Assembly (NCBI RefSeq): GCF_012726235.1 | Contig: NZ_JAASAH010000005.1 | Coordinates: forward strand, 62,001 to 126,000 | From: Streptomyces sp. HNM0574 | GTDB lineage: Bacteria > Actinomycetota > Actinomycetes > Streptomycetales > Streptomycetaceae | DNA: 64,000 nucleotides | Reading direction: 5' to 3' | Part shown: one piece after another, positions 1-7,258 of the stretch | Numbering within the stretch: position 1 is the first letter of the stretch | Layout of the letters: every line of letters starts with the position of its first letter | Program-made: the position numbers and the translations under genes | The notes under the pieces: generated by a model | The model's database searches: none | Seen by the model: the letters and a program-made list of their open reading frames with translations, nothing else | What the model was told of the DNA's origin: nothing

Positions 1-1113
1 GGCCGGGGTGCGGGACAGGCCGATGGGGTTGGCCACGGTGTCGACGGCCGCCCCGTCCCCGCCGGTGGCGGCGCGGGGGCCGAGCCCCAGCTCCTCGGCC
101 AGCGCGAAGGCGCCGTCGAGACCGTTCACCGGCCCGCACGGCACCCCGAGCGGGCTCAGCACCTCGCACCATTCGGCCGCCGTGCGCCGCGCCAGCAGCG
201 CCGTCAACTGCCCTGCCAGGGCGTCGACATGGGCGACCCGGTCCGCGTTCGTCGCGTACCGCGGGTCGTCGGCCAGCGCGGGCTCCTCCAGGCCCGCGCA
301 CAGCGCCGCGAACTGCCGGTCGTTGCCGACGGCCAGGACCAGGGGACGGTCGGCCGCGTCGAACACCTCGTACGGCGCGATCGACGGATGCCGGTTGCCG
401 AGGATGCCCGGCACCACGCCCGAAACCGTGTAGCCGGCCGACTGGTTGACCATGCTCGACAGCAGCGTGGAGAGCAGGTTCACCTCGACGTACTGCCCCT
501 CGCCCGTCGCCTCCCGCTCGCGCAGCGCGGCGAGCACGCCCACCGCCGCGTGCAGCCCCGTGAGCACGTCGACGAGCGCCACTCCCGCCTTCACCGGCTC
601 GCCCGGGGCCGGTCCTGTGACGCTCATCAGGCCGCCGACCGCCTGGAGCAGCAGGTCGTACCCGGGCAGCGCGGCGCCCTTCCCGGCCCCGAACCCGGTC
701 ACGGAGCAGTACACGACGCCCGGGTTGGCCGCGCTGACCCGCGCGTGGTCCAGGCCGTACTTGGCCATCGTGCCGGGGCGGAAGTTCTCGATGACGACGT
801 CGGCGCGGCGCGCCAGCTCCACCGCCCGGCGGCGGTCGGTCGCGTCCCGCAGATCGGCCGTGAAGGAGCGCTTGTTGCGGTTCACGGAGAGGAAGTAGGT
901 GGCCTCGCCGTCGCCCGGGGCGTGCGGCGGGCCCCAGGCGCGGGTGTCGTCCCCGCCGTCCGGATGCTCCACCTTGATCACCTCGGCGCCGAGGTCGGCG
1001 AGCAGCATCGTCGCGTACGGGGCGGCCAGCACCCGGCTGAAGTCGGCGACCAGGACTCCCGACAGCGGCAGCCGCTCCGGCGCTCCCTCCGCGGGGTTCG
1101 TACTCGCGTCCAT
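1..1113 (-). CDS. Class III CoA-transferase (CaiB/BaiF family), C-terminus cut by window edge
   Basis: Predicted family III CoA-transferase, which moves CoA between an acyl-CoA and a free carboxylic acid in the cytoplasm; the substrate cannot be read from sequence. 371 residues are present and family members run to about 400, so only the extreme C-terminus is missing. The family N-terminus is clear (LSGVLVADFSRVLAAPYATM, then LGAEVIKVEHP). PGYDLLLQAVGGLM carries the conserved aspartate (D153) that forms the acyl-aspartyl intermediate in this family. The ATG at 1113 begins MDASTNPAEG and is the only start close to the conserved domain. It diverges from the glycosyltransferase gene and probably belongs to a unit continuing left of the window. 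Confidence 0.9.
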   Translation of the reverse strand, partial: MDASTNPAEGAPERLPLSGVLVADFSRVLAAPYATMLLADLGAEVIKVEHPDGGDDTRAWGPPHAPGDGEATYFLSVNRNKRSFTADLRDATDRRRAVELARRADVVIENFRPGTMAKYGLDHARVSAANPGVVYCSVTGFGAGKGAALPGYDLLLQAVGGLMSVTGPAPGEPVKAGVALVDVLTGLHAAVGVLAALREREATGEGQYVEVNLLSTLLSSMVNQSAGYTVSGVVPGILGNRHPSIAPYEVFDAADRPLVLAVGNDRQFAALCAGLEEPALADDPRYATNADRVAHVDALAGQLTALLARRTAAEWCEVLSPLGVPCGPVNGLDGAFALAEELGLGPRAATGGDGAAVDTVANPIGLSRTPA

Positions 1114-1334
1114 GCTCGTGCTCCCCTTCCACCGCGCCCGTGATCAGCCCGCTCATTCTCGGCAGGCCGGCGGTCTCCCGTACAGGGCACGTGCGCGCGT
1201 CCCGGACCTACAACTCGGCGTCAACCGGGTTGCCGCCGCTCCCCGGCCGGCCGGAGCCTTGAGCGGTCCCCGGCGCGGGGCACGAAGAAGCCGAGCGGGC
1301 CGGCGGAACCGGCCTGCGAAGGGAGCACGTTCCG

Positions 1335-2612
1335 ATGCGCGTTCTGCTCACGATCATTCCGGCCGTCTCCCATCTGAAACAGGTCGTGCCCGTCGCCTGG
1401 GCCCTGCAGAGCGCGGGCCACGAGGTCAGGGTGGCCTCCAACCCGGAGATGGCCGAGGCGATCGTCGCCGCCGGGCTGCACGCGGTACCGCTGGGCGAGG
1501 AGGAGGACCTCGCCGCCATGGTCGGGGCCGCGGGCACCGACCCGCGTCTCGGGGACGTCATCGACGCCATGGACCTGGAGGCGGACGACCACGACCGCCG
1601 CATCGCCCTGCGGAACTACCTGCTGGCGCCGTTCGCGCTGCACTACCCGGCGGAGGAACCGCCGCCCGGCAGCCGCCCGTTCGTCGACGAGCTGGTGGAG
1701 TTCGCCCGCTCCTGGCGCCCCGACCTGGTGCTGTGGGACGGGCTGTGGTTCCCCGCGCCGGTGGCGGCCCGCGCCTGCGGAGCGGCGCAGGGCCGGCTGC
1801 TGTGGGGCCTGGACCACGTCGGGTGGGCCCGGCAGCGCCTCCTGGAGCGGCTGCGCCTGCCGGACAGCGGGCCCCGGGAGGACCTGATGGCCGCGATGAT
1901 GCGCCCCACCCTCCGCCGGCTCGGCGTGGACTTCGACGAGGAGCTGCTGACCGGTCAGTGGAGCATCGACCCCACCCCCTCCGGCATGCGGCTCCCCGTC
2001 GACCTGCGGTACGTGTCCATGCGCTGGGTCCCGTACAACGGGGCCGCGGCCGTGCCCGGCTGGCTGCGGAAGCCGCCGGAGCGGCCCCGGGTGTGCCTGA
2101 CGCTGGGGGTGAGCGAGCGGGAGTTCTTCGCCGACAGCATCCCGCTGATCTCGGCGCTCCTGGAGGCGGCCGCCGCCTCGGACATCGAGGTGGTCGCCAC
2201 CCTCGACCGCGCCCAGCTCGCGGAGGTGGGCACCCTCCCCGGCAACGTGCGCGCCGTCGACTACCTCCCGCTCAGCCAGCTGCTCCCCAGCTGCTCGGCG
2301 ATCATCCACCACGGCGGCAGCGGCTCCTTCGCCTCCGCCCTCACCCACCGGGTGCCGCAGCTCGTCATCCCCAAGGCGGGCGGCGACTACGCCAACCTCG
2401 CGCAGCACGCCGCCGGTTACGGAGCGGGCATCGCCCTGGACCGCACGGGGCTGACCGCGGAGCGCGTCACCGCGGCGCTGTTCCGGCTGCTGAACGAGCC
2501 CGCCTTCCAGGAGGGCGCGGACGCGCTGCACGCGGACCAGCTGGCGGCGCCCTCTCCCGCCGAACTCGTCCCCGTACTGGAGAAGCTGGCGGCCGAGCAC
2601 GCCGCGGTCTGA
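1335..2612 (+). CDS. GT1 glycosyltransferase, macrolide/aromatic natural-product type
   Basis: 425-residue GT-B glycosyltransferase resembling the EryCIII/DesVII group, which moves a deoxysugar from an NDP-sugar to a small-molecule aglycone. The N-terminus MRVLLTIIPAVSHLKQVVP fits the acceptor-side Rossmann domain. The C-terminal donor site carries HHGGSGSFASAL at about residue 324, followed by the VPQLVIP segment. Many such enzymes need a P450-like activator protein, and none is encoded nearby. It is convergent with the O-methyltransferase and shares a strong hairpin terminator with it. Sugar and acceptor are unknown. The start ATG lies 8 bases after GGGAG (GAAGGGAGCACG). Confidence 0.88.
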   Translation: MRVLLTIIPAVSHLKQVVPVAWALQSAGHEVRVASNPEMAEAIVAAGLHAVPLGEEEDLAAMVGAAGTDPRLGDVIDAMDLEADDHDRRIALRNYLLAPFALHYPAEEPPPGSRPFVDELVEFARSWRPDLVLWDGLWFPAPVAARACGAAQGRLLWGLDHVGWARQRLLERLRLPDSGPREDLMAAMMRPTLRRLGVDFDEELLTGQWSIDPTPSGMRLPVDLRYVSMRWVPYNGAAAVPGWLRKPPERPRVCLTLGVSEREFFADSIPLISALLEAAAASDIEVVATLDRAQLAEVGTLPGNVRAVDYLPLSQLLPSCSAIIHHGGSGSFASALTHRVPQLVIPKAGGDYANLAQHAAGYGAGIALDRTGLTAERVTAALFRLLNEPAFQEGADALHADQLAAPSPAELVPVLEKLAAEHAAV

Positions 2613-2620
2613 GACGTCCC

Positions 2621-2653
2621 GGAGCGGCGTCCCGGGGGACGGGACGCCGCTCC
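2621..2653. terminator. Bidirectional hairpin terminator between glycosyltransferase and O-methyltransferase
   Basis: Perfect 13-bp inverted repeat (GGAGCGGCGTCCC / GGGACGCCGCTCC) with a 7-base loop. It sits in the 48-base gap between two convergent genes. There is no U-tract, as is usual in Streptomyces. Confidence 0.8.
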
Positions 2654-2660
2654 GCGCACG

Positions 2661-3368
2661 TCAGGCGTTCCGGGGTACGCCCTCGCCGGCGTCACGTTTG
2701 CGGGCGAGGGTGAGGCCGTCGGCGACGGGAAGCAGCACGGACTCCATGCGGGCGTCGGCGCGGACCTTGGCGTTGAACCGGCGGATGTCGGCGGCGTTGC
2801 CGGTGCACCGGGGGTCGGCCGCCTCACCCGCGTACAGCACGTTGTCCGCGAGCAGCAGCCCGCCGGGGCGCAGGCGGGGCACCAGCAGGTCCCAGTAGGT
2901 CGCGTAGCCGTCCTTGTTGGCGTCGAGGAAGGCGATGTCGATCACCGGCTCCTCGGGAAGGGCGCGCAGGGCCTCCTCGGCCGGGCCGAGCCGCAGCTGG
3001 ACACGGTCGGCGACGCCGGCGGCCTCCCAGGCCCGGCGGGCGATGTCGGTCCACTCGGCCGACAGGTCGAGGGTGGTCACGGTGCCGTGCGGGGGCAGCC
3101 CCAGGGCGAAGGCGAGCGTGGAGTAGCCGGTGAAGGTGCCGACCTCGACCACCCTGGTGGCGCCGGCCATCTTCGTCAGCAGCGTGAGCAGGGCGCTCTG
3201 CTCGTGCGGGATCTGCATCACCGCCATCTCGCCCAGGGCCCGGGTCTGCTCGGTCAGTTGCCGCTGGACCGGGGTCGGCGGTTCCGCCTGGGCGACGAGA
3301 TAGCGGTACAGCTCCGGGGTCATGGGAACGGTCTTGACCTCGTCGGCGGCGTGCACGGGCACAGTCAT
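2661..3368 (-). CDS. Class I SAM-dependent O-methyltransferase (CCoAOMT-like)
   Basis: 235-residue soluble methyltransferase of the caffeoyl-CoA/catechol O-methyltransferase family, which is divalent-metal dependent and acts on vicinal hydroxyls of phenolic substrates. Visible landmarks are the SAM-binding VVEVGTFTGYSTLAFALGLP, the second SAM strand TTLDLS, the metal-binding FLDANKDGY and the ADNVLY loop with the conserved Asp-Asn pair. The ATG at 3368 is preceded by TTGGAGAC. It lies 76 bases downstream of the questin-oxidase-like gene on the same strand, so the two probably form one operon that tailors an aromatic polyketide. Exact substrate unknown. Confidence 0.88.
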   Translation of the reverse strand: MTVPVHAADEVKTVPMTPELYRYLVAQAEPPTPVQRQLTEQTRALGEMAVMQIPHEQSALLTLLTKMAGATRVVEVGTFTGYSTLAFALGLPPHGTVTTLDLSAEWTDIARRAWEAAGVADRVQLRLGPAEEALRALPEEPVIDIAFLDANKDGYATYWDLLVPRLRPGGLLLADNVLYAGEAADPRCTGNAADIRRFNAKVRADARMESVLLPVADGLTLARKRDAGEGVPRNA

Positions 3369-3444
3369 GCGGAGTCTCCAATTCCGTACGGGAACGGTCG
3401 GGTTGAGTGCTGCGACGGATCTCCGGGGCGGAGCGGGCGCCGGG

Positions 3445-4647
3445 TCAGTCCTCGCTCAGGAAGCGGTCGTAGGGCGCGCTCCGGCCGTACTTGGCACGGG
3501 ACAGTTCGAGATAGCGCGCACCGCGCTGTTCGATCTCCAGGTACATGGTCCGGCCGAGCGTCGGCTCGTACGGCGGGATGCGCTCCTGGGCCGCCTGCGC
3601 GGCCGCGGCGTAGCGGGGGTCGGGCCGCAGCGTGTGCTCCCGCAGGCAGGCCTCGGCCACCTTGATGACGTGGTCGTCGCCGTGCTCGACGGCGCGGGCC
3701 GCCAGCTCGGCCGGGCCCGGCGCCCCCGAGGCGTCCGCGTCCGTGAGCGCGGTGTCCTCGCTGTTCCGGCCGTTCGTCAGGTCGAGCAGGAACAGTGTCT
3801 GCACCTGCCACAGCGCGGCGACCGTCGGACCGTGCAGCTCCTCGGGCAGGTGCGGCAGCACCAGACGGGCGGCCGCCGGGGCGGTGATCCCGTGGATCGG
3901 CGGTACGGGCAGTGCCTCCGGGTGGGCCAGGTAGACGCCGGAGAACTCCGCCGTCATCTCGCTGATCAGCCACTGGGTGTGCTGCGGGCGCAGGGCGCGC
4001 AGCGCCTCGTGGTAGCCCGCGTACGTCTCCAGCGCCGAGGTGTCGTCGGTCCGGCCCCTGCCGCCGCGGAAGCGGGAGTCGCGCAGCTCGTCGCGGGGGA
4101 GGGCGGCCATCGCCTCCGCGAGGGTCTTGTCCCCCTCGAACCGCACCCGGCCGGGCAGCCGGGTCCAGCGTGCGGCCCAGAAGGCCAACCCCCGCGTGAA
4201 CTCGGTGAGTTGGGCCCGGGTGGGCTGCGGGGTGGCCGCCAGGCTCCGCACCGCGTGGGCGGTACGGATCAGCCCGTGCGTGGTCCCCGCGACGAGGCCC
4301 GGCACCAGCCGGGGCCACCAGCGGACCAGCACGGTGCGCCAGGGGGCCTCGGCCAGCTCCCGCGCGAAGAAGACCTCCCAGTCGCCGAGCCGGGTGAAGT
4401 CGCCCAGCGACTCCCGCCAGTCCTCGGGGGCCAGGGCGAAGCGCGGCTCGGGGCGGTCGTGGTGCGCGAGCCCGCGGCGGTAGCCGTCGACGTAGCCCGG
4501 GATGCTGTCGGTGTAGCCGAGGGTCGCCAGCGTCTCGGCACACATGGTGCCGTGCGCGACGAACCCCTCGGGTTCGGGCCCGCGTTCGTAACCCAGGTCG
4601 TCCAGCCGTTCCAGAGCGTCGTTCACGGCGTCGGAGTAAATGGTCAT
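3445..4647 (-). CDS. Questin oxidase-like protein (DUF4243 family)
   Basis: 400-residue protein assigned to the questin-oxidase-like/DUF4243 family. Fungal members such as GedK open an anthraquinone ring by a Baeyer-Villiger-type oxidation; bacterial members sit in aromatic polyketide clusters. Diagnostic stretches are HGTMCAETLATLGYTD near the N-terminus, the W/F-rich segment LGDWEVFFARELAEAPW, and repeated histidines (THGLIRTAHAVRSL, HLPEELHGPTVAALW, AVEHGDDHVIKVAEA). No FAD or NAD(P) fold is visible, as expected for this family. The start has an excellent ribosome site, AAGAAGGAGGA, 8 bases upstream. With the O-methyltransferase it suggests modification of a quinone-like substrate made elsewhere. 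Family assignment is by pattern only. Confidence 0.75.
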   Translation of the reverse strand: MTIYSDAVNDALERLDDLGYERGPEPEGFVAHGTMCAETLATLGYTDSIPGYVDGYRRGLAHHDRPEPRFALAPEDWRESLGDFTRLGDWEVFFARELAEAPWRTVLVRWWPRLVPGLVAGTTHGLIRTAHAVRSLAATPQPTRAQLTEFTRGLAFWAARWTRLPGRVRFEGDKTLAEAMAALPRDELRDSRFRGGRGRTDDTSALETYAGYHEALRALRPQHTQWLISEMTAEFSGVYLAHPEALPVPPIHGITAPAAARLVLPHLPEELHGPTVAALWQVQTLFLLDLTNGRNSEDTALTDADASGAPGPAELAARAVEHGDDHVIKVAEACLREHTLRPDPRYAAAAQAAQERIPPYEPTLGRTMYLEIEQRGARYLELSRAKYGRSAPYDRFLSED

Positions 4648-5377
4648 GGCGCGGTGTCCTCCTTCTTCTGCGATACTCGTCGGAACGCGTCAGAACTCCG
4701 CGCCGTGAACTCCAAGTCACGGGAATGCCCGGCGCGTTCGGAATTTCTCCACACATGGGATCGGCACGGACGGCCGCTATTTCCACGGGAATGAGCGAAC
4801 GGCACACCAAGCCTGTACGCAGCGCCCACCGGGGCCTCGGCCACCTGGCGACACACTCCCGCTGAAGCTAGCCAACAGCCTCTTCACCGCGGCCTGCCCC
4901 GTCAACCGTTACCTTTCAAGGAAACGACAACTCCCGGTGCACCAACTGAAACTCGCCGGCTCCACGGGGCGGGAATGACGGTGCACCGTTGCATTTCCGG
5001 GGAACTTCGGGCGGGGATTCTTTGACTGCCCCACGGGGCAAGGGGCCGGAGCAGGTGAGCAGTTGGGGCGTCGGGCGCTTCGGCGCGGATCGCTTTCCCT
5101 CTCAGGAAGGCGGACACCGGGAGCGAGTCGGCTCCCATGGGGCTCCCGGGGGTACGCGGGGGAGCGGCACACGGTCCACCCCGTTGAGCAGCGCCGCACT
5201 GCTCGCATGTGACGGCCATCACGCGCGCGCAGCCGTGCCGCGGCCTAACGAAGCTGTGGAGCAGGGCACTTGATGCCCGGGCCCGGACGCGCTTGAAGGA
5301 GAGGCTGGAGTCCGGCGACCTGGAGCTGACGGCGTGATCTTCGCCAGGATTTCGCCAAACGACCCCTGAAAACCCAG
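4648..5377. other. Long gene-poor stretch, no supported gene
   Basis: About 730 bases between the questin-oxidase-like gene and the tRNA-Pro terminator. The part next to 4647 should hold that gene's promoter (a lower-GC stretch at 4665-4760). Candidate frames here have atypical codon use and no recognisable domain. A 42-codon frame from a GTG at 5209 to a stop at 5337 ends in RLKERLESGDLELTA and could be a remnant C-terminus, but I do not call it. Confidence 0.4.
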
Positions 5378-5413
5378 CAGGGGCCTGACCCGGTTTCCCG
5401 GATCAGGCCCCTG
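5378..5413 (-). terminator. Terminator of tRNA-Pro
   Basis: 11-bp perfect inverted repeat (CAGGGGCCTGA / TCAGGCCCCTG) with a 14-base loop, immediately 3' of the tRNA on the minus strand and followed there by CTGGGTTTTC. Confidence 0.8.
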
Positions 5414-5430
5414 GCCTGGTGTTTCTTCAG

Positions 5431-5504
5431 TCGGGGTGGCGGGATTTGAACCCACGACCTCTTCGTCCCGAACGAAGCGCGCTGCCAAGCTGCGCTACAC
5501 CCCG
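5431..5504 (-). tRNA. tRNA-Pro (CGG anticodon)
   Basis: 74-nt cloverleaf read on the minus strand: acceptor CGGGGTG/CACCCCG, D arm GCGC...GCGC, anticodon stem CTTCG/CGAAG with loop TTCGGGA (anticodon CGG, codon CCG), and T arm GTGGG-TTCAAAT-CCCGC. The discriminator is A and CCA is not encoded. A possible -10 (TAAAGT, minus strand 5524-5519) lies just upstream and a strong hairpin follows the gene. Confidence 0.97.
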
Positions 5505-5664
5505 AAGCAACGAGCTCTACTTTAGCCCAGACGGCCGCTGACGCGAAATCCGGTTCCCCGGGAGCCTCCCCGAGCCGTGATCAAGCCGCTGACCTGGCCC
5601 CGGACCGGGCCGGTGCCGGGCCGGACGGCCAGGGCGGAGGACGCCCCGGCCGCGACCGCCGTGG

Positions 5665-6606
5665 TCAGTCCTCGGGTGCGGTCAGTGTGAGGAGAGTGGC
5701 CTCGGGCGGGCAGGCGAAGCGGACGGGGGTGTACCGGTTGGCGCCGCAGCCGGCGGAGACGTGCAGGTACGACTCGTTCCCTCCGGCGCGGTGCGAGGAG
5801 AGCCCCTTCACCCGGCCCGGGTCCAGATCGCAGTTGGTGACCAGGGCGCCGTAGAAGGGGATGCACAGCTGGCCGCCGTGTGTGTGCCCGGCGAGGATCA
5901 GCGGGTAGCCGTCGGCGGTGAAGGCGTCGAGGGAGCGCAGGTACGGGGCGTGGACCACGGCGAGGGAGAGGTCGGCGCCCAGCTCGGGGCCGCCCGCGAC
6001 CTGCTCGTACCGGTCGCGCTTGATGTGCGGGTCGTCCAGCCCGGTGAGGGCCACCTCCTGGCCGCCCTCCAGCTTGATCCGGCCCCGGGTGTTGGTGAGG
6101 CCGGCCCAGCCGGCCGCGTCGAAGGCGTCCCGCATGCCTTCCCACGGGTTGTGGACGGCGCCGACCGCGGGCGCGTTGCCGTTCAGGCCGTGCTTTCCGG
6201 TGGCCCGCTCCATCAGGTACTTGGCGGGGTTGCGCAGCTTCGGACCGTAGTAGTCGTTCGAGCCGAAGACGTACGCGCCGGGGAACTGCATCAGCGGGCC
6301 GAGCGCGTCCAGGACCTCGGGCACGGCCTCGGGGTCGGAGAGGTTGTCACCGGTGTTGATCACGAAATCCGGACGGAGCCCGGCGAGCGAGCGCAGCCAG
6401 CGCTGCTTCTTCCGCTGCCCGCTCACCATGTGGATGTCGGAGATCTGGAGCACCCGCAGCGGGTGCATCCCGCGGGGCAGCACCGGAACGGTGAACCGCC
6501 GGATGCGGAAGGCGCGGGGCTCCACCCCCGCCGCGTAACCGACGCCTGCCGCGCCAAGTGCTGTGAGGGCGAGGGGAACTCCGTATCGCGCACGCATGCG
6601 ATCCAT
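5665..6606 (-). CDS. Membrane-anchored metallophosphoesterase (YkuE-like)
   Basis: 313-residue calcineurin-type phosphoesterase. Metal-ligand motifs appear in the usual order: ISDIHM, NTGDNLSD, GSNDYYG (in place of GNHE) and LAGHTHGGQL. The N-terminus MDRMRARYGVPLALTALGAAGVGYAAG is a signal-anchor segment, so the catalytic domain should face outward. YkuE-type enzymes act on UDP-diacylglucosamine-like or other envelope phosphoesters; the substrate here is not known. It is divergent from yqeY. The start is one of two nearby ATGs (6606 or 6597), and no clear ribosome site favours either. Confidence 0.88.
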   Translation of the reverse strand: MDRMRARYGVPLALTALGAAGVGYAAGVEPRAFRIRRFTVPVLPRGMHPLRVLQISDIHMVSGQRKKQRWLRSLAGLRPDFVINTGDNLSDPEAVPEVLDALGPLMQFPGAYVFGSNDYYGPKLRNPAKYLMERATGKHGLNGNAPAVGAVHNPWEGMRDAFDAAGWAGLTNTRGRIKLEGGQEVALTGLDDPHIKRDRYEQVAGGPELGADLSLAVVHAPYLRSLDAFTADGYPLILAGHTHGGQLCIPFYGALVTNCDLDPGRVKGLSSHRAGGNESYLHVSAGCGANRYTPVRFACPPEATLLTLTAPED

Positions 6607-6727
6607 GGTCGCAGACCCGCGCCGCACCGTGCAGAGCCGTGCGGCGCCCCACGGGGGACCGTCCCGTCGGCCGGCCCCGCGGGGAATGCGGTGGGAGCCC
6701 GGGCGCGGTGCTGGCATGCTTATGGGC

Positions 6728-7192
6728 ATGACCACGCTCAAGTCCCGGCTCCGGGACGACCTGACCGCAGCGATGAAGGCGCGGGACGAACTGCGTTCCG
6801 CCACTCTCCGGATGGCCCTGACCGCCGTCACGAACGAGGAGGTCGCGGGCAAGTCCGCGCGCGAGCTCTCCGACGACGAGGTGCAGAAGGTGCTCGCCCG
6901 CGAGGCGAAGAAGCGCCGCGAGGCGTCCGAGGCGTTCGCCGACGCGGGCCGCGGCGAGCAGGCGGAGCGTGAGCAGGCCGAGCACGACGTCCTGGCCGAC
7001 TACCTGCCGAAGCAGCTGACGGACGCGGAGCTGGACGCGCTGGTCGCCGAGGCCGTGGCCGAGGCGAAGGCGGGCGGCGCCGAGGGCCCGAAGGCCATGG
7101 GCGCCGTCATGAAGATCGTGAACCCGAAGGTCGCCGGGCGCGCGGAGGGCGGCCGGGTGGCCACGGCCGTGAAGAAGCACCTGGCCGGATAA
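6728..7192 (+). CDS. GatB/YqeY domain protein
   Basis: 154-residue helical protein spanning the YqeY family from end to end: MTTLKSRLRDDLTAAMKARDELRSATLRMALTAV, a charged middle, then ADYLPKQLTDAELDALVAEAVAE and the C-terminal KIVNPKVAGRAEGGRVATAVKKHL. YqeY resembles the tail of the GatB amidotransferase subunit, which contacts tRNA, and is proposed to have an RNA-related function; its true role is unsettled. An in-frame ATG six bases upstream (6722) is an alternative start. The gene ends at a bidirectional terminator shared with the PBP gene. Confidence 0.9.
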   Translation: MTTLKSRLRDDLTAAMKARDELRSATLRMALTAVTNEEVAGKSARELSDDEVQKVLAREAKKRREASEAFADAGRGEQAEREQAEHDVLADYLPKQLTDAELDALVAEAVAEAKAGGAEGPKAMGAVMKIVNPKVAGRAEGGRVATAVKKHLAG

Positions 7193-7210
7193 GCAGCACC
7201 GGCCACGCAC

Positions 7211-7240
7211 AAGGGGCGCCCTCCGAGGAGGGCGCCCCTT
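7211..7240. terminator. Bidirectional hairpin terminator (yqeY / PBP)
   Basis: Inverted repeat AAGGGGCGCCCTC / GAGGGCGCCCCTT with a 4-base loop between convergent genes. The flanking A-run and T-run give U-rich ends in both directions. Confidence 0.85.
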
Positions 7241-7258
7241 ACGCATGTGCCGGGCGGG

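Noticed and set aside
5209..5337. 42-codon frame ending RLKERLESGDLELTA before the tRNA-Pro terminator
   Set aside because: Sensible-looking tail, but no ribosome site, no recognisable domain and too short to judge; may be a remnant.
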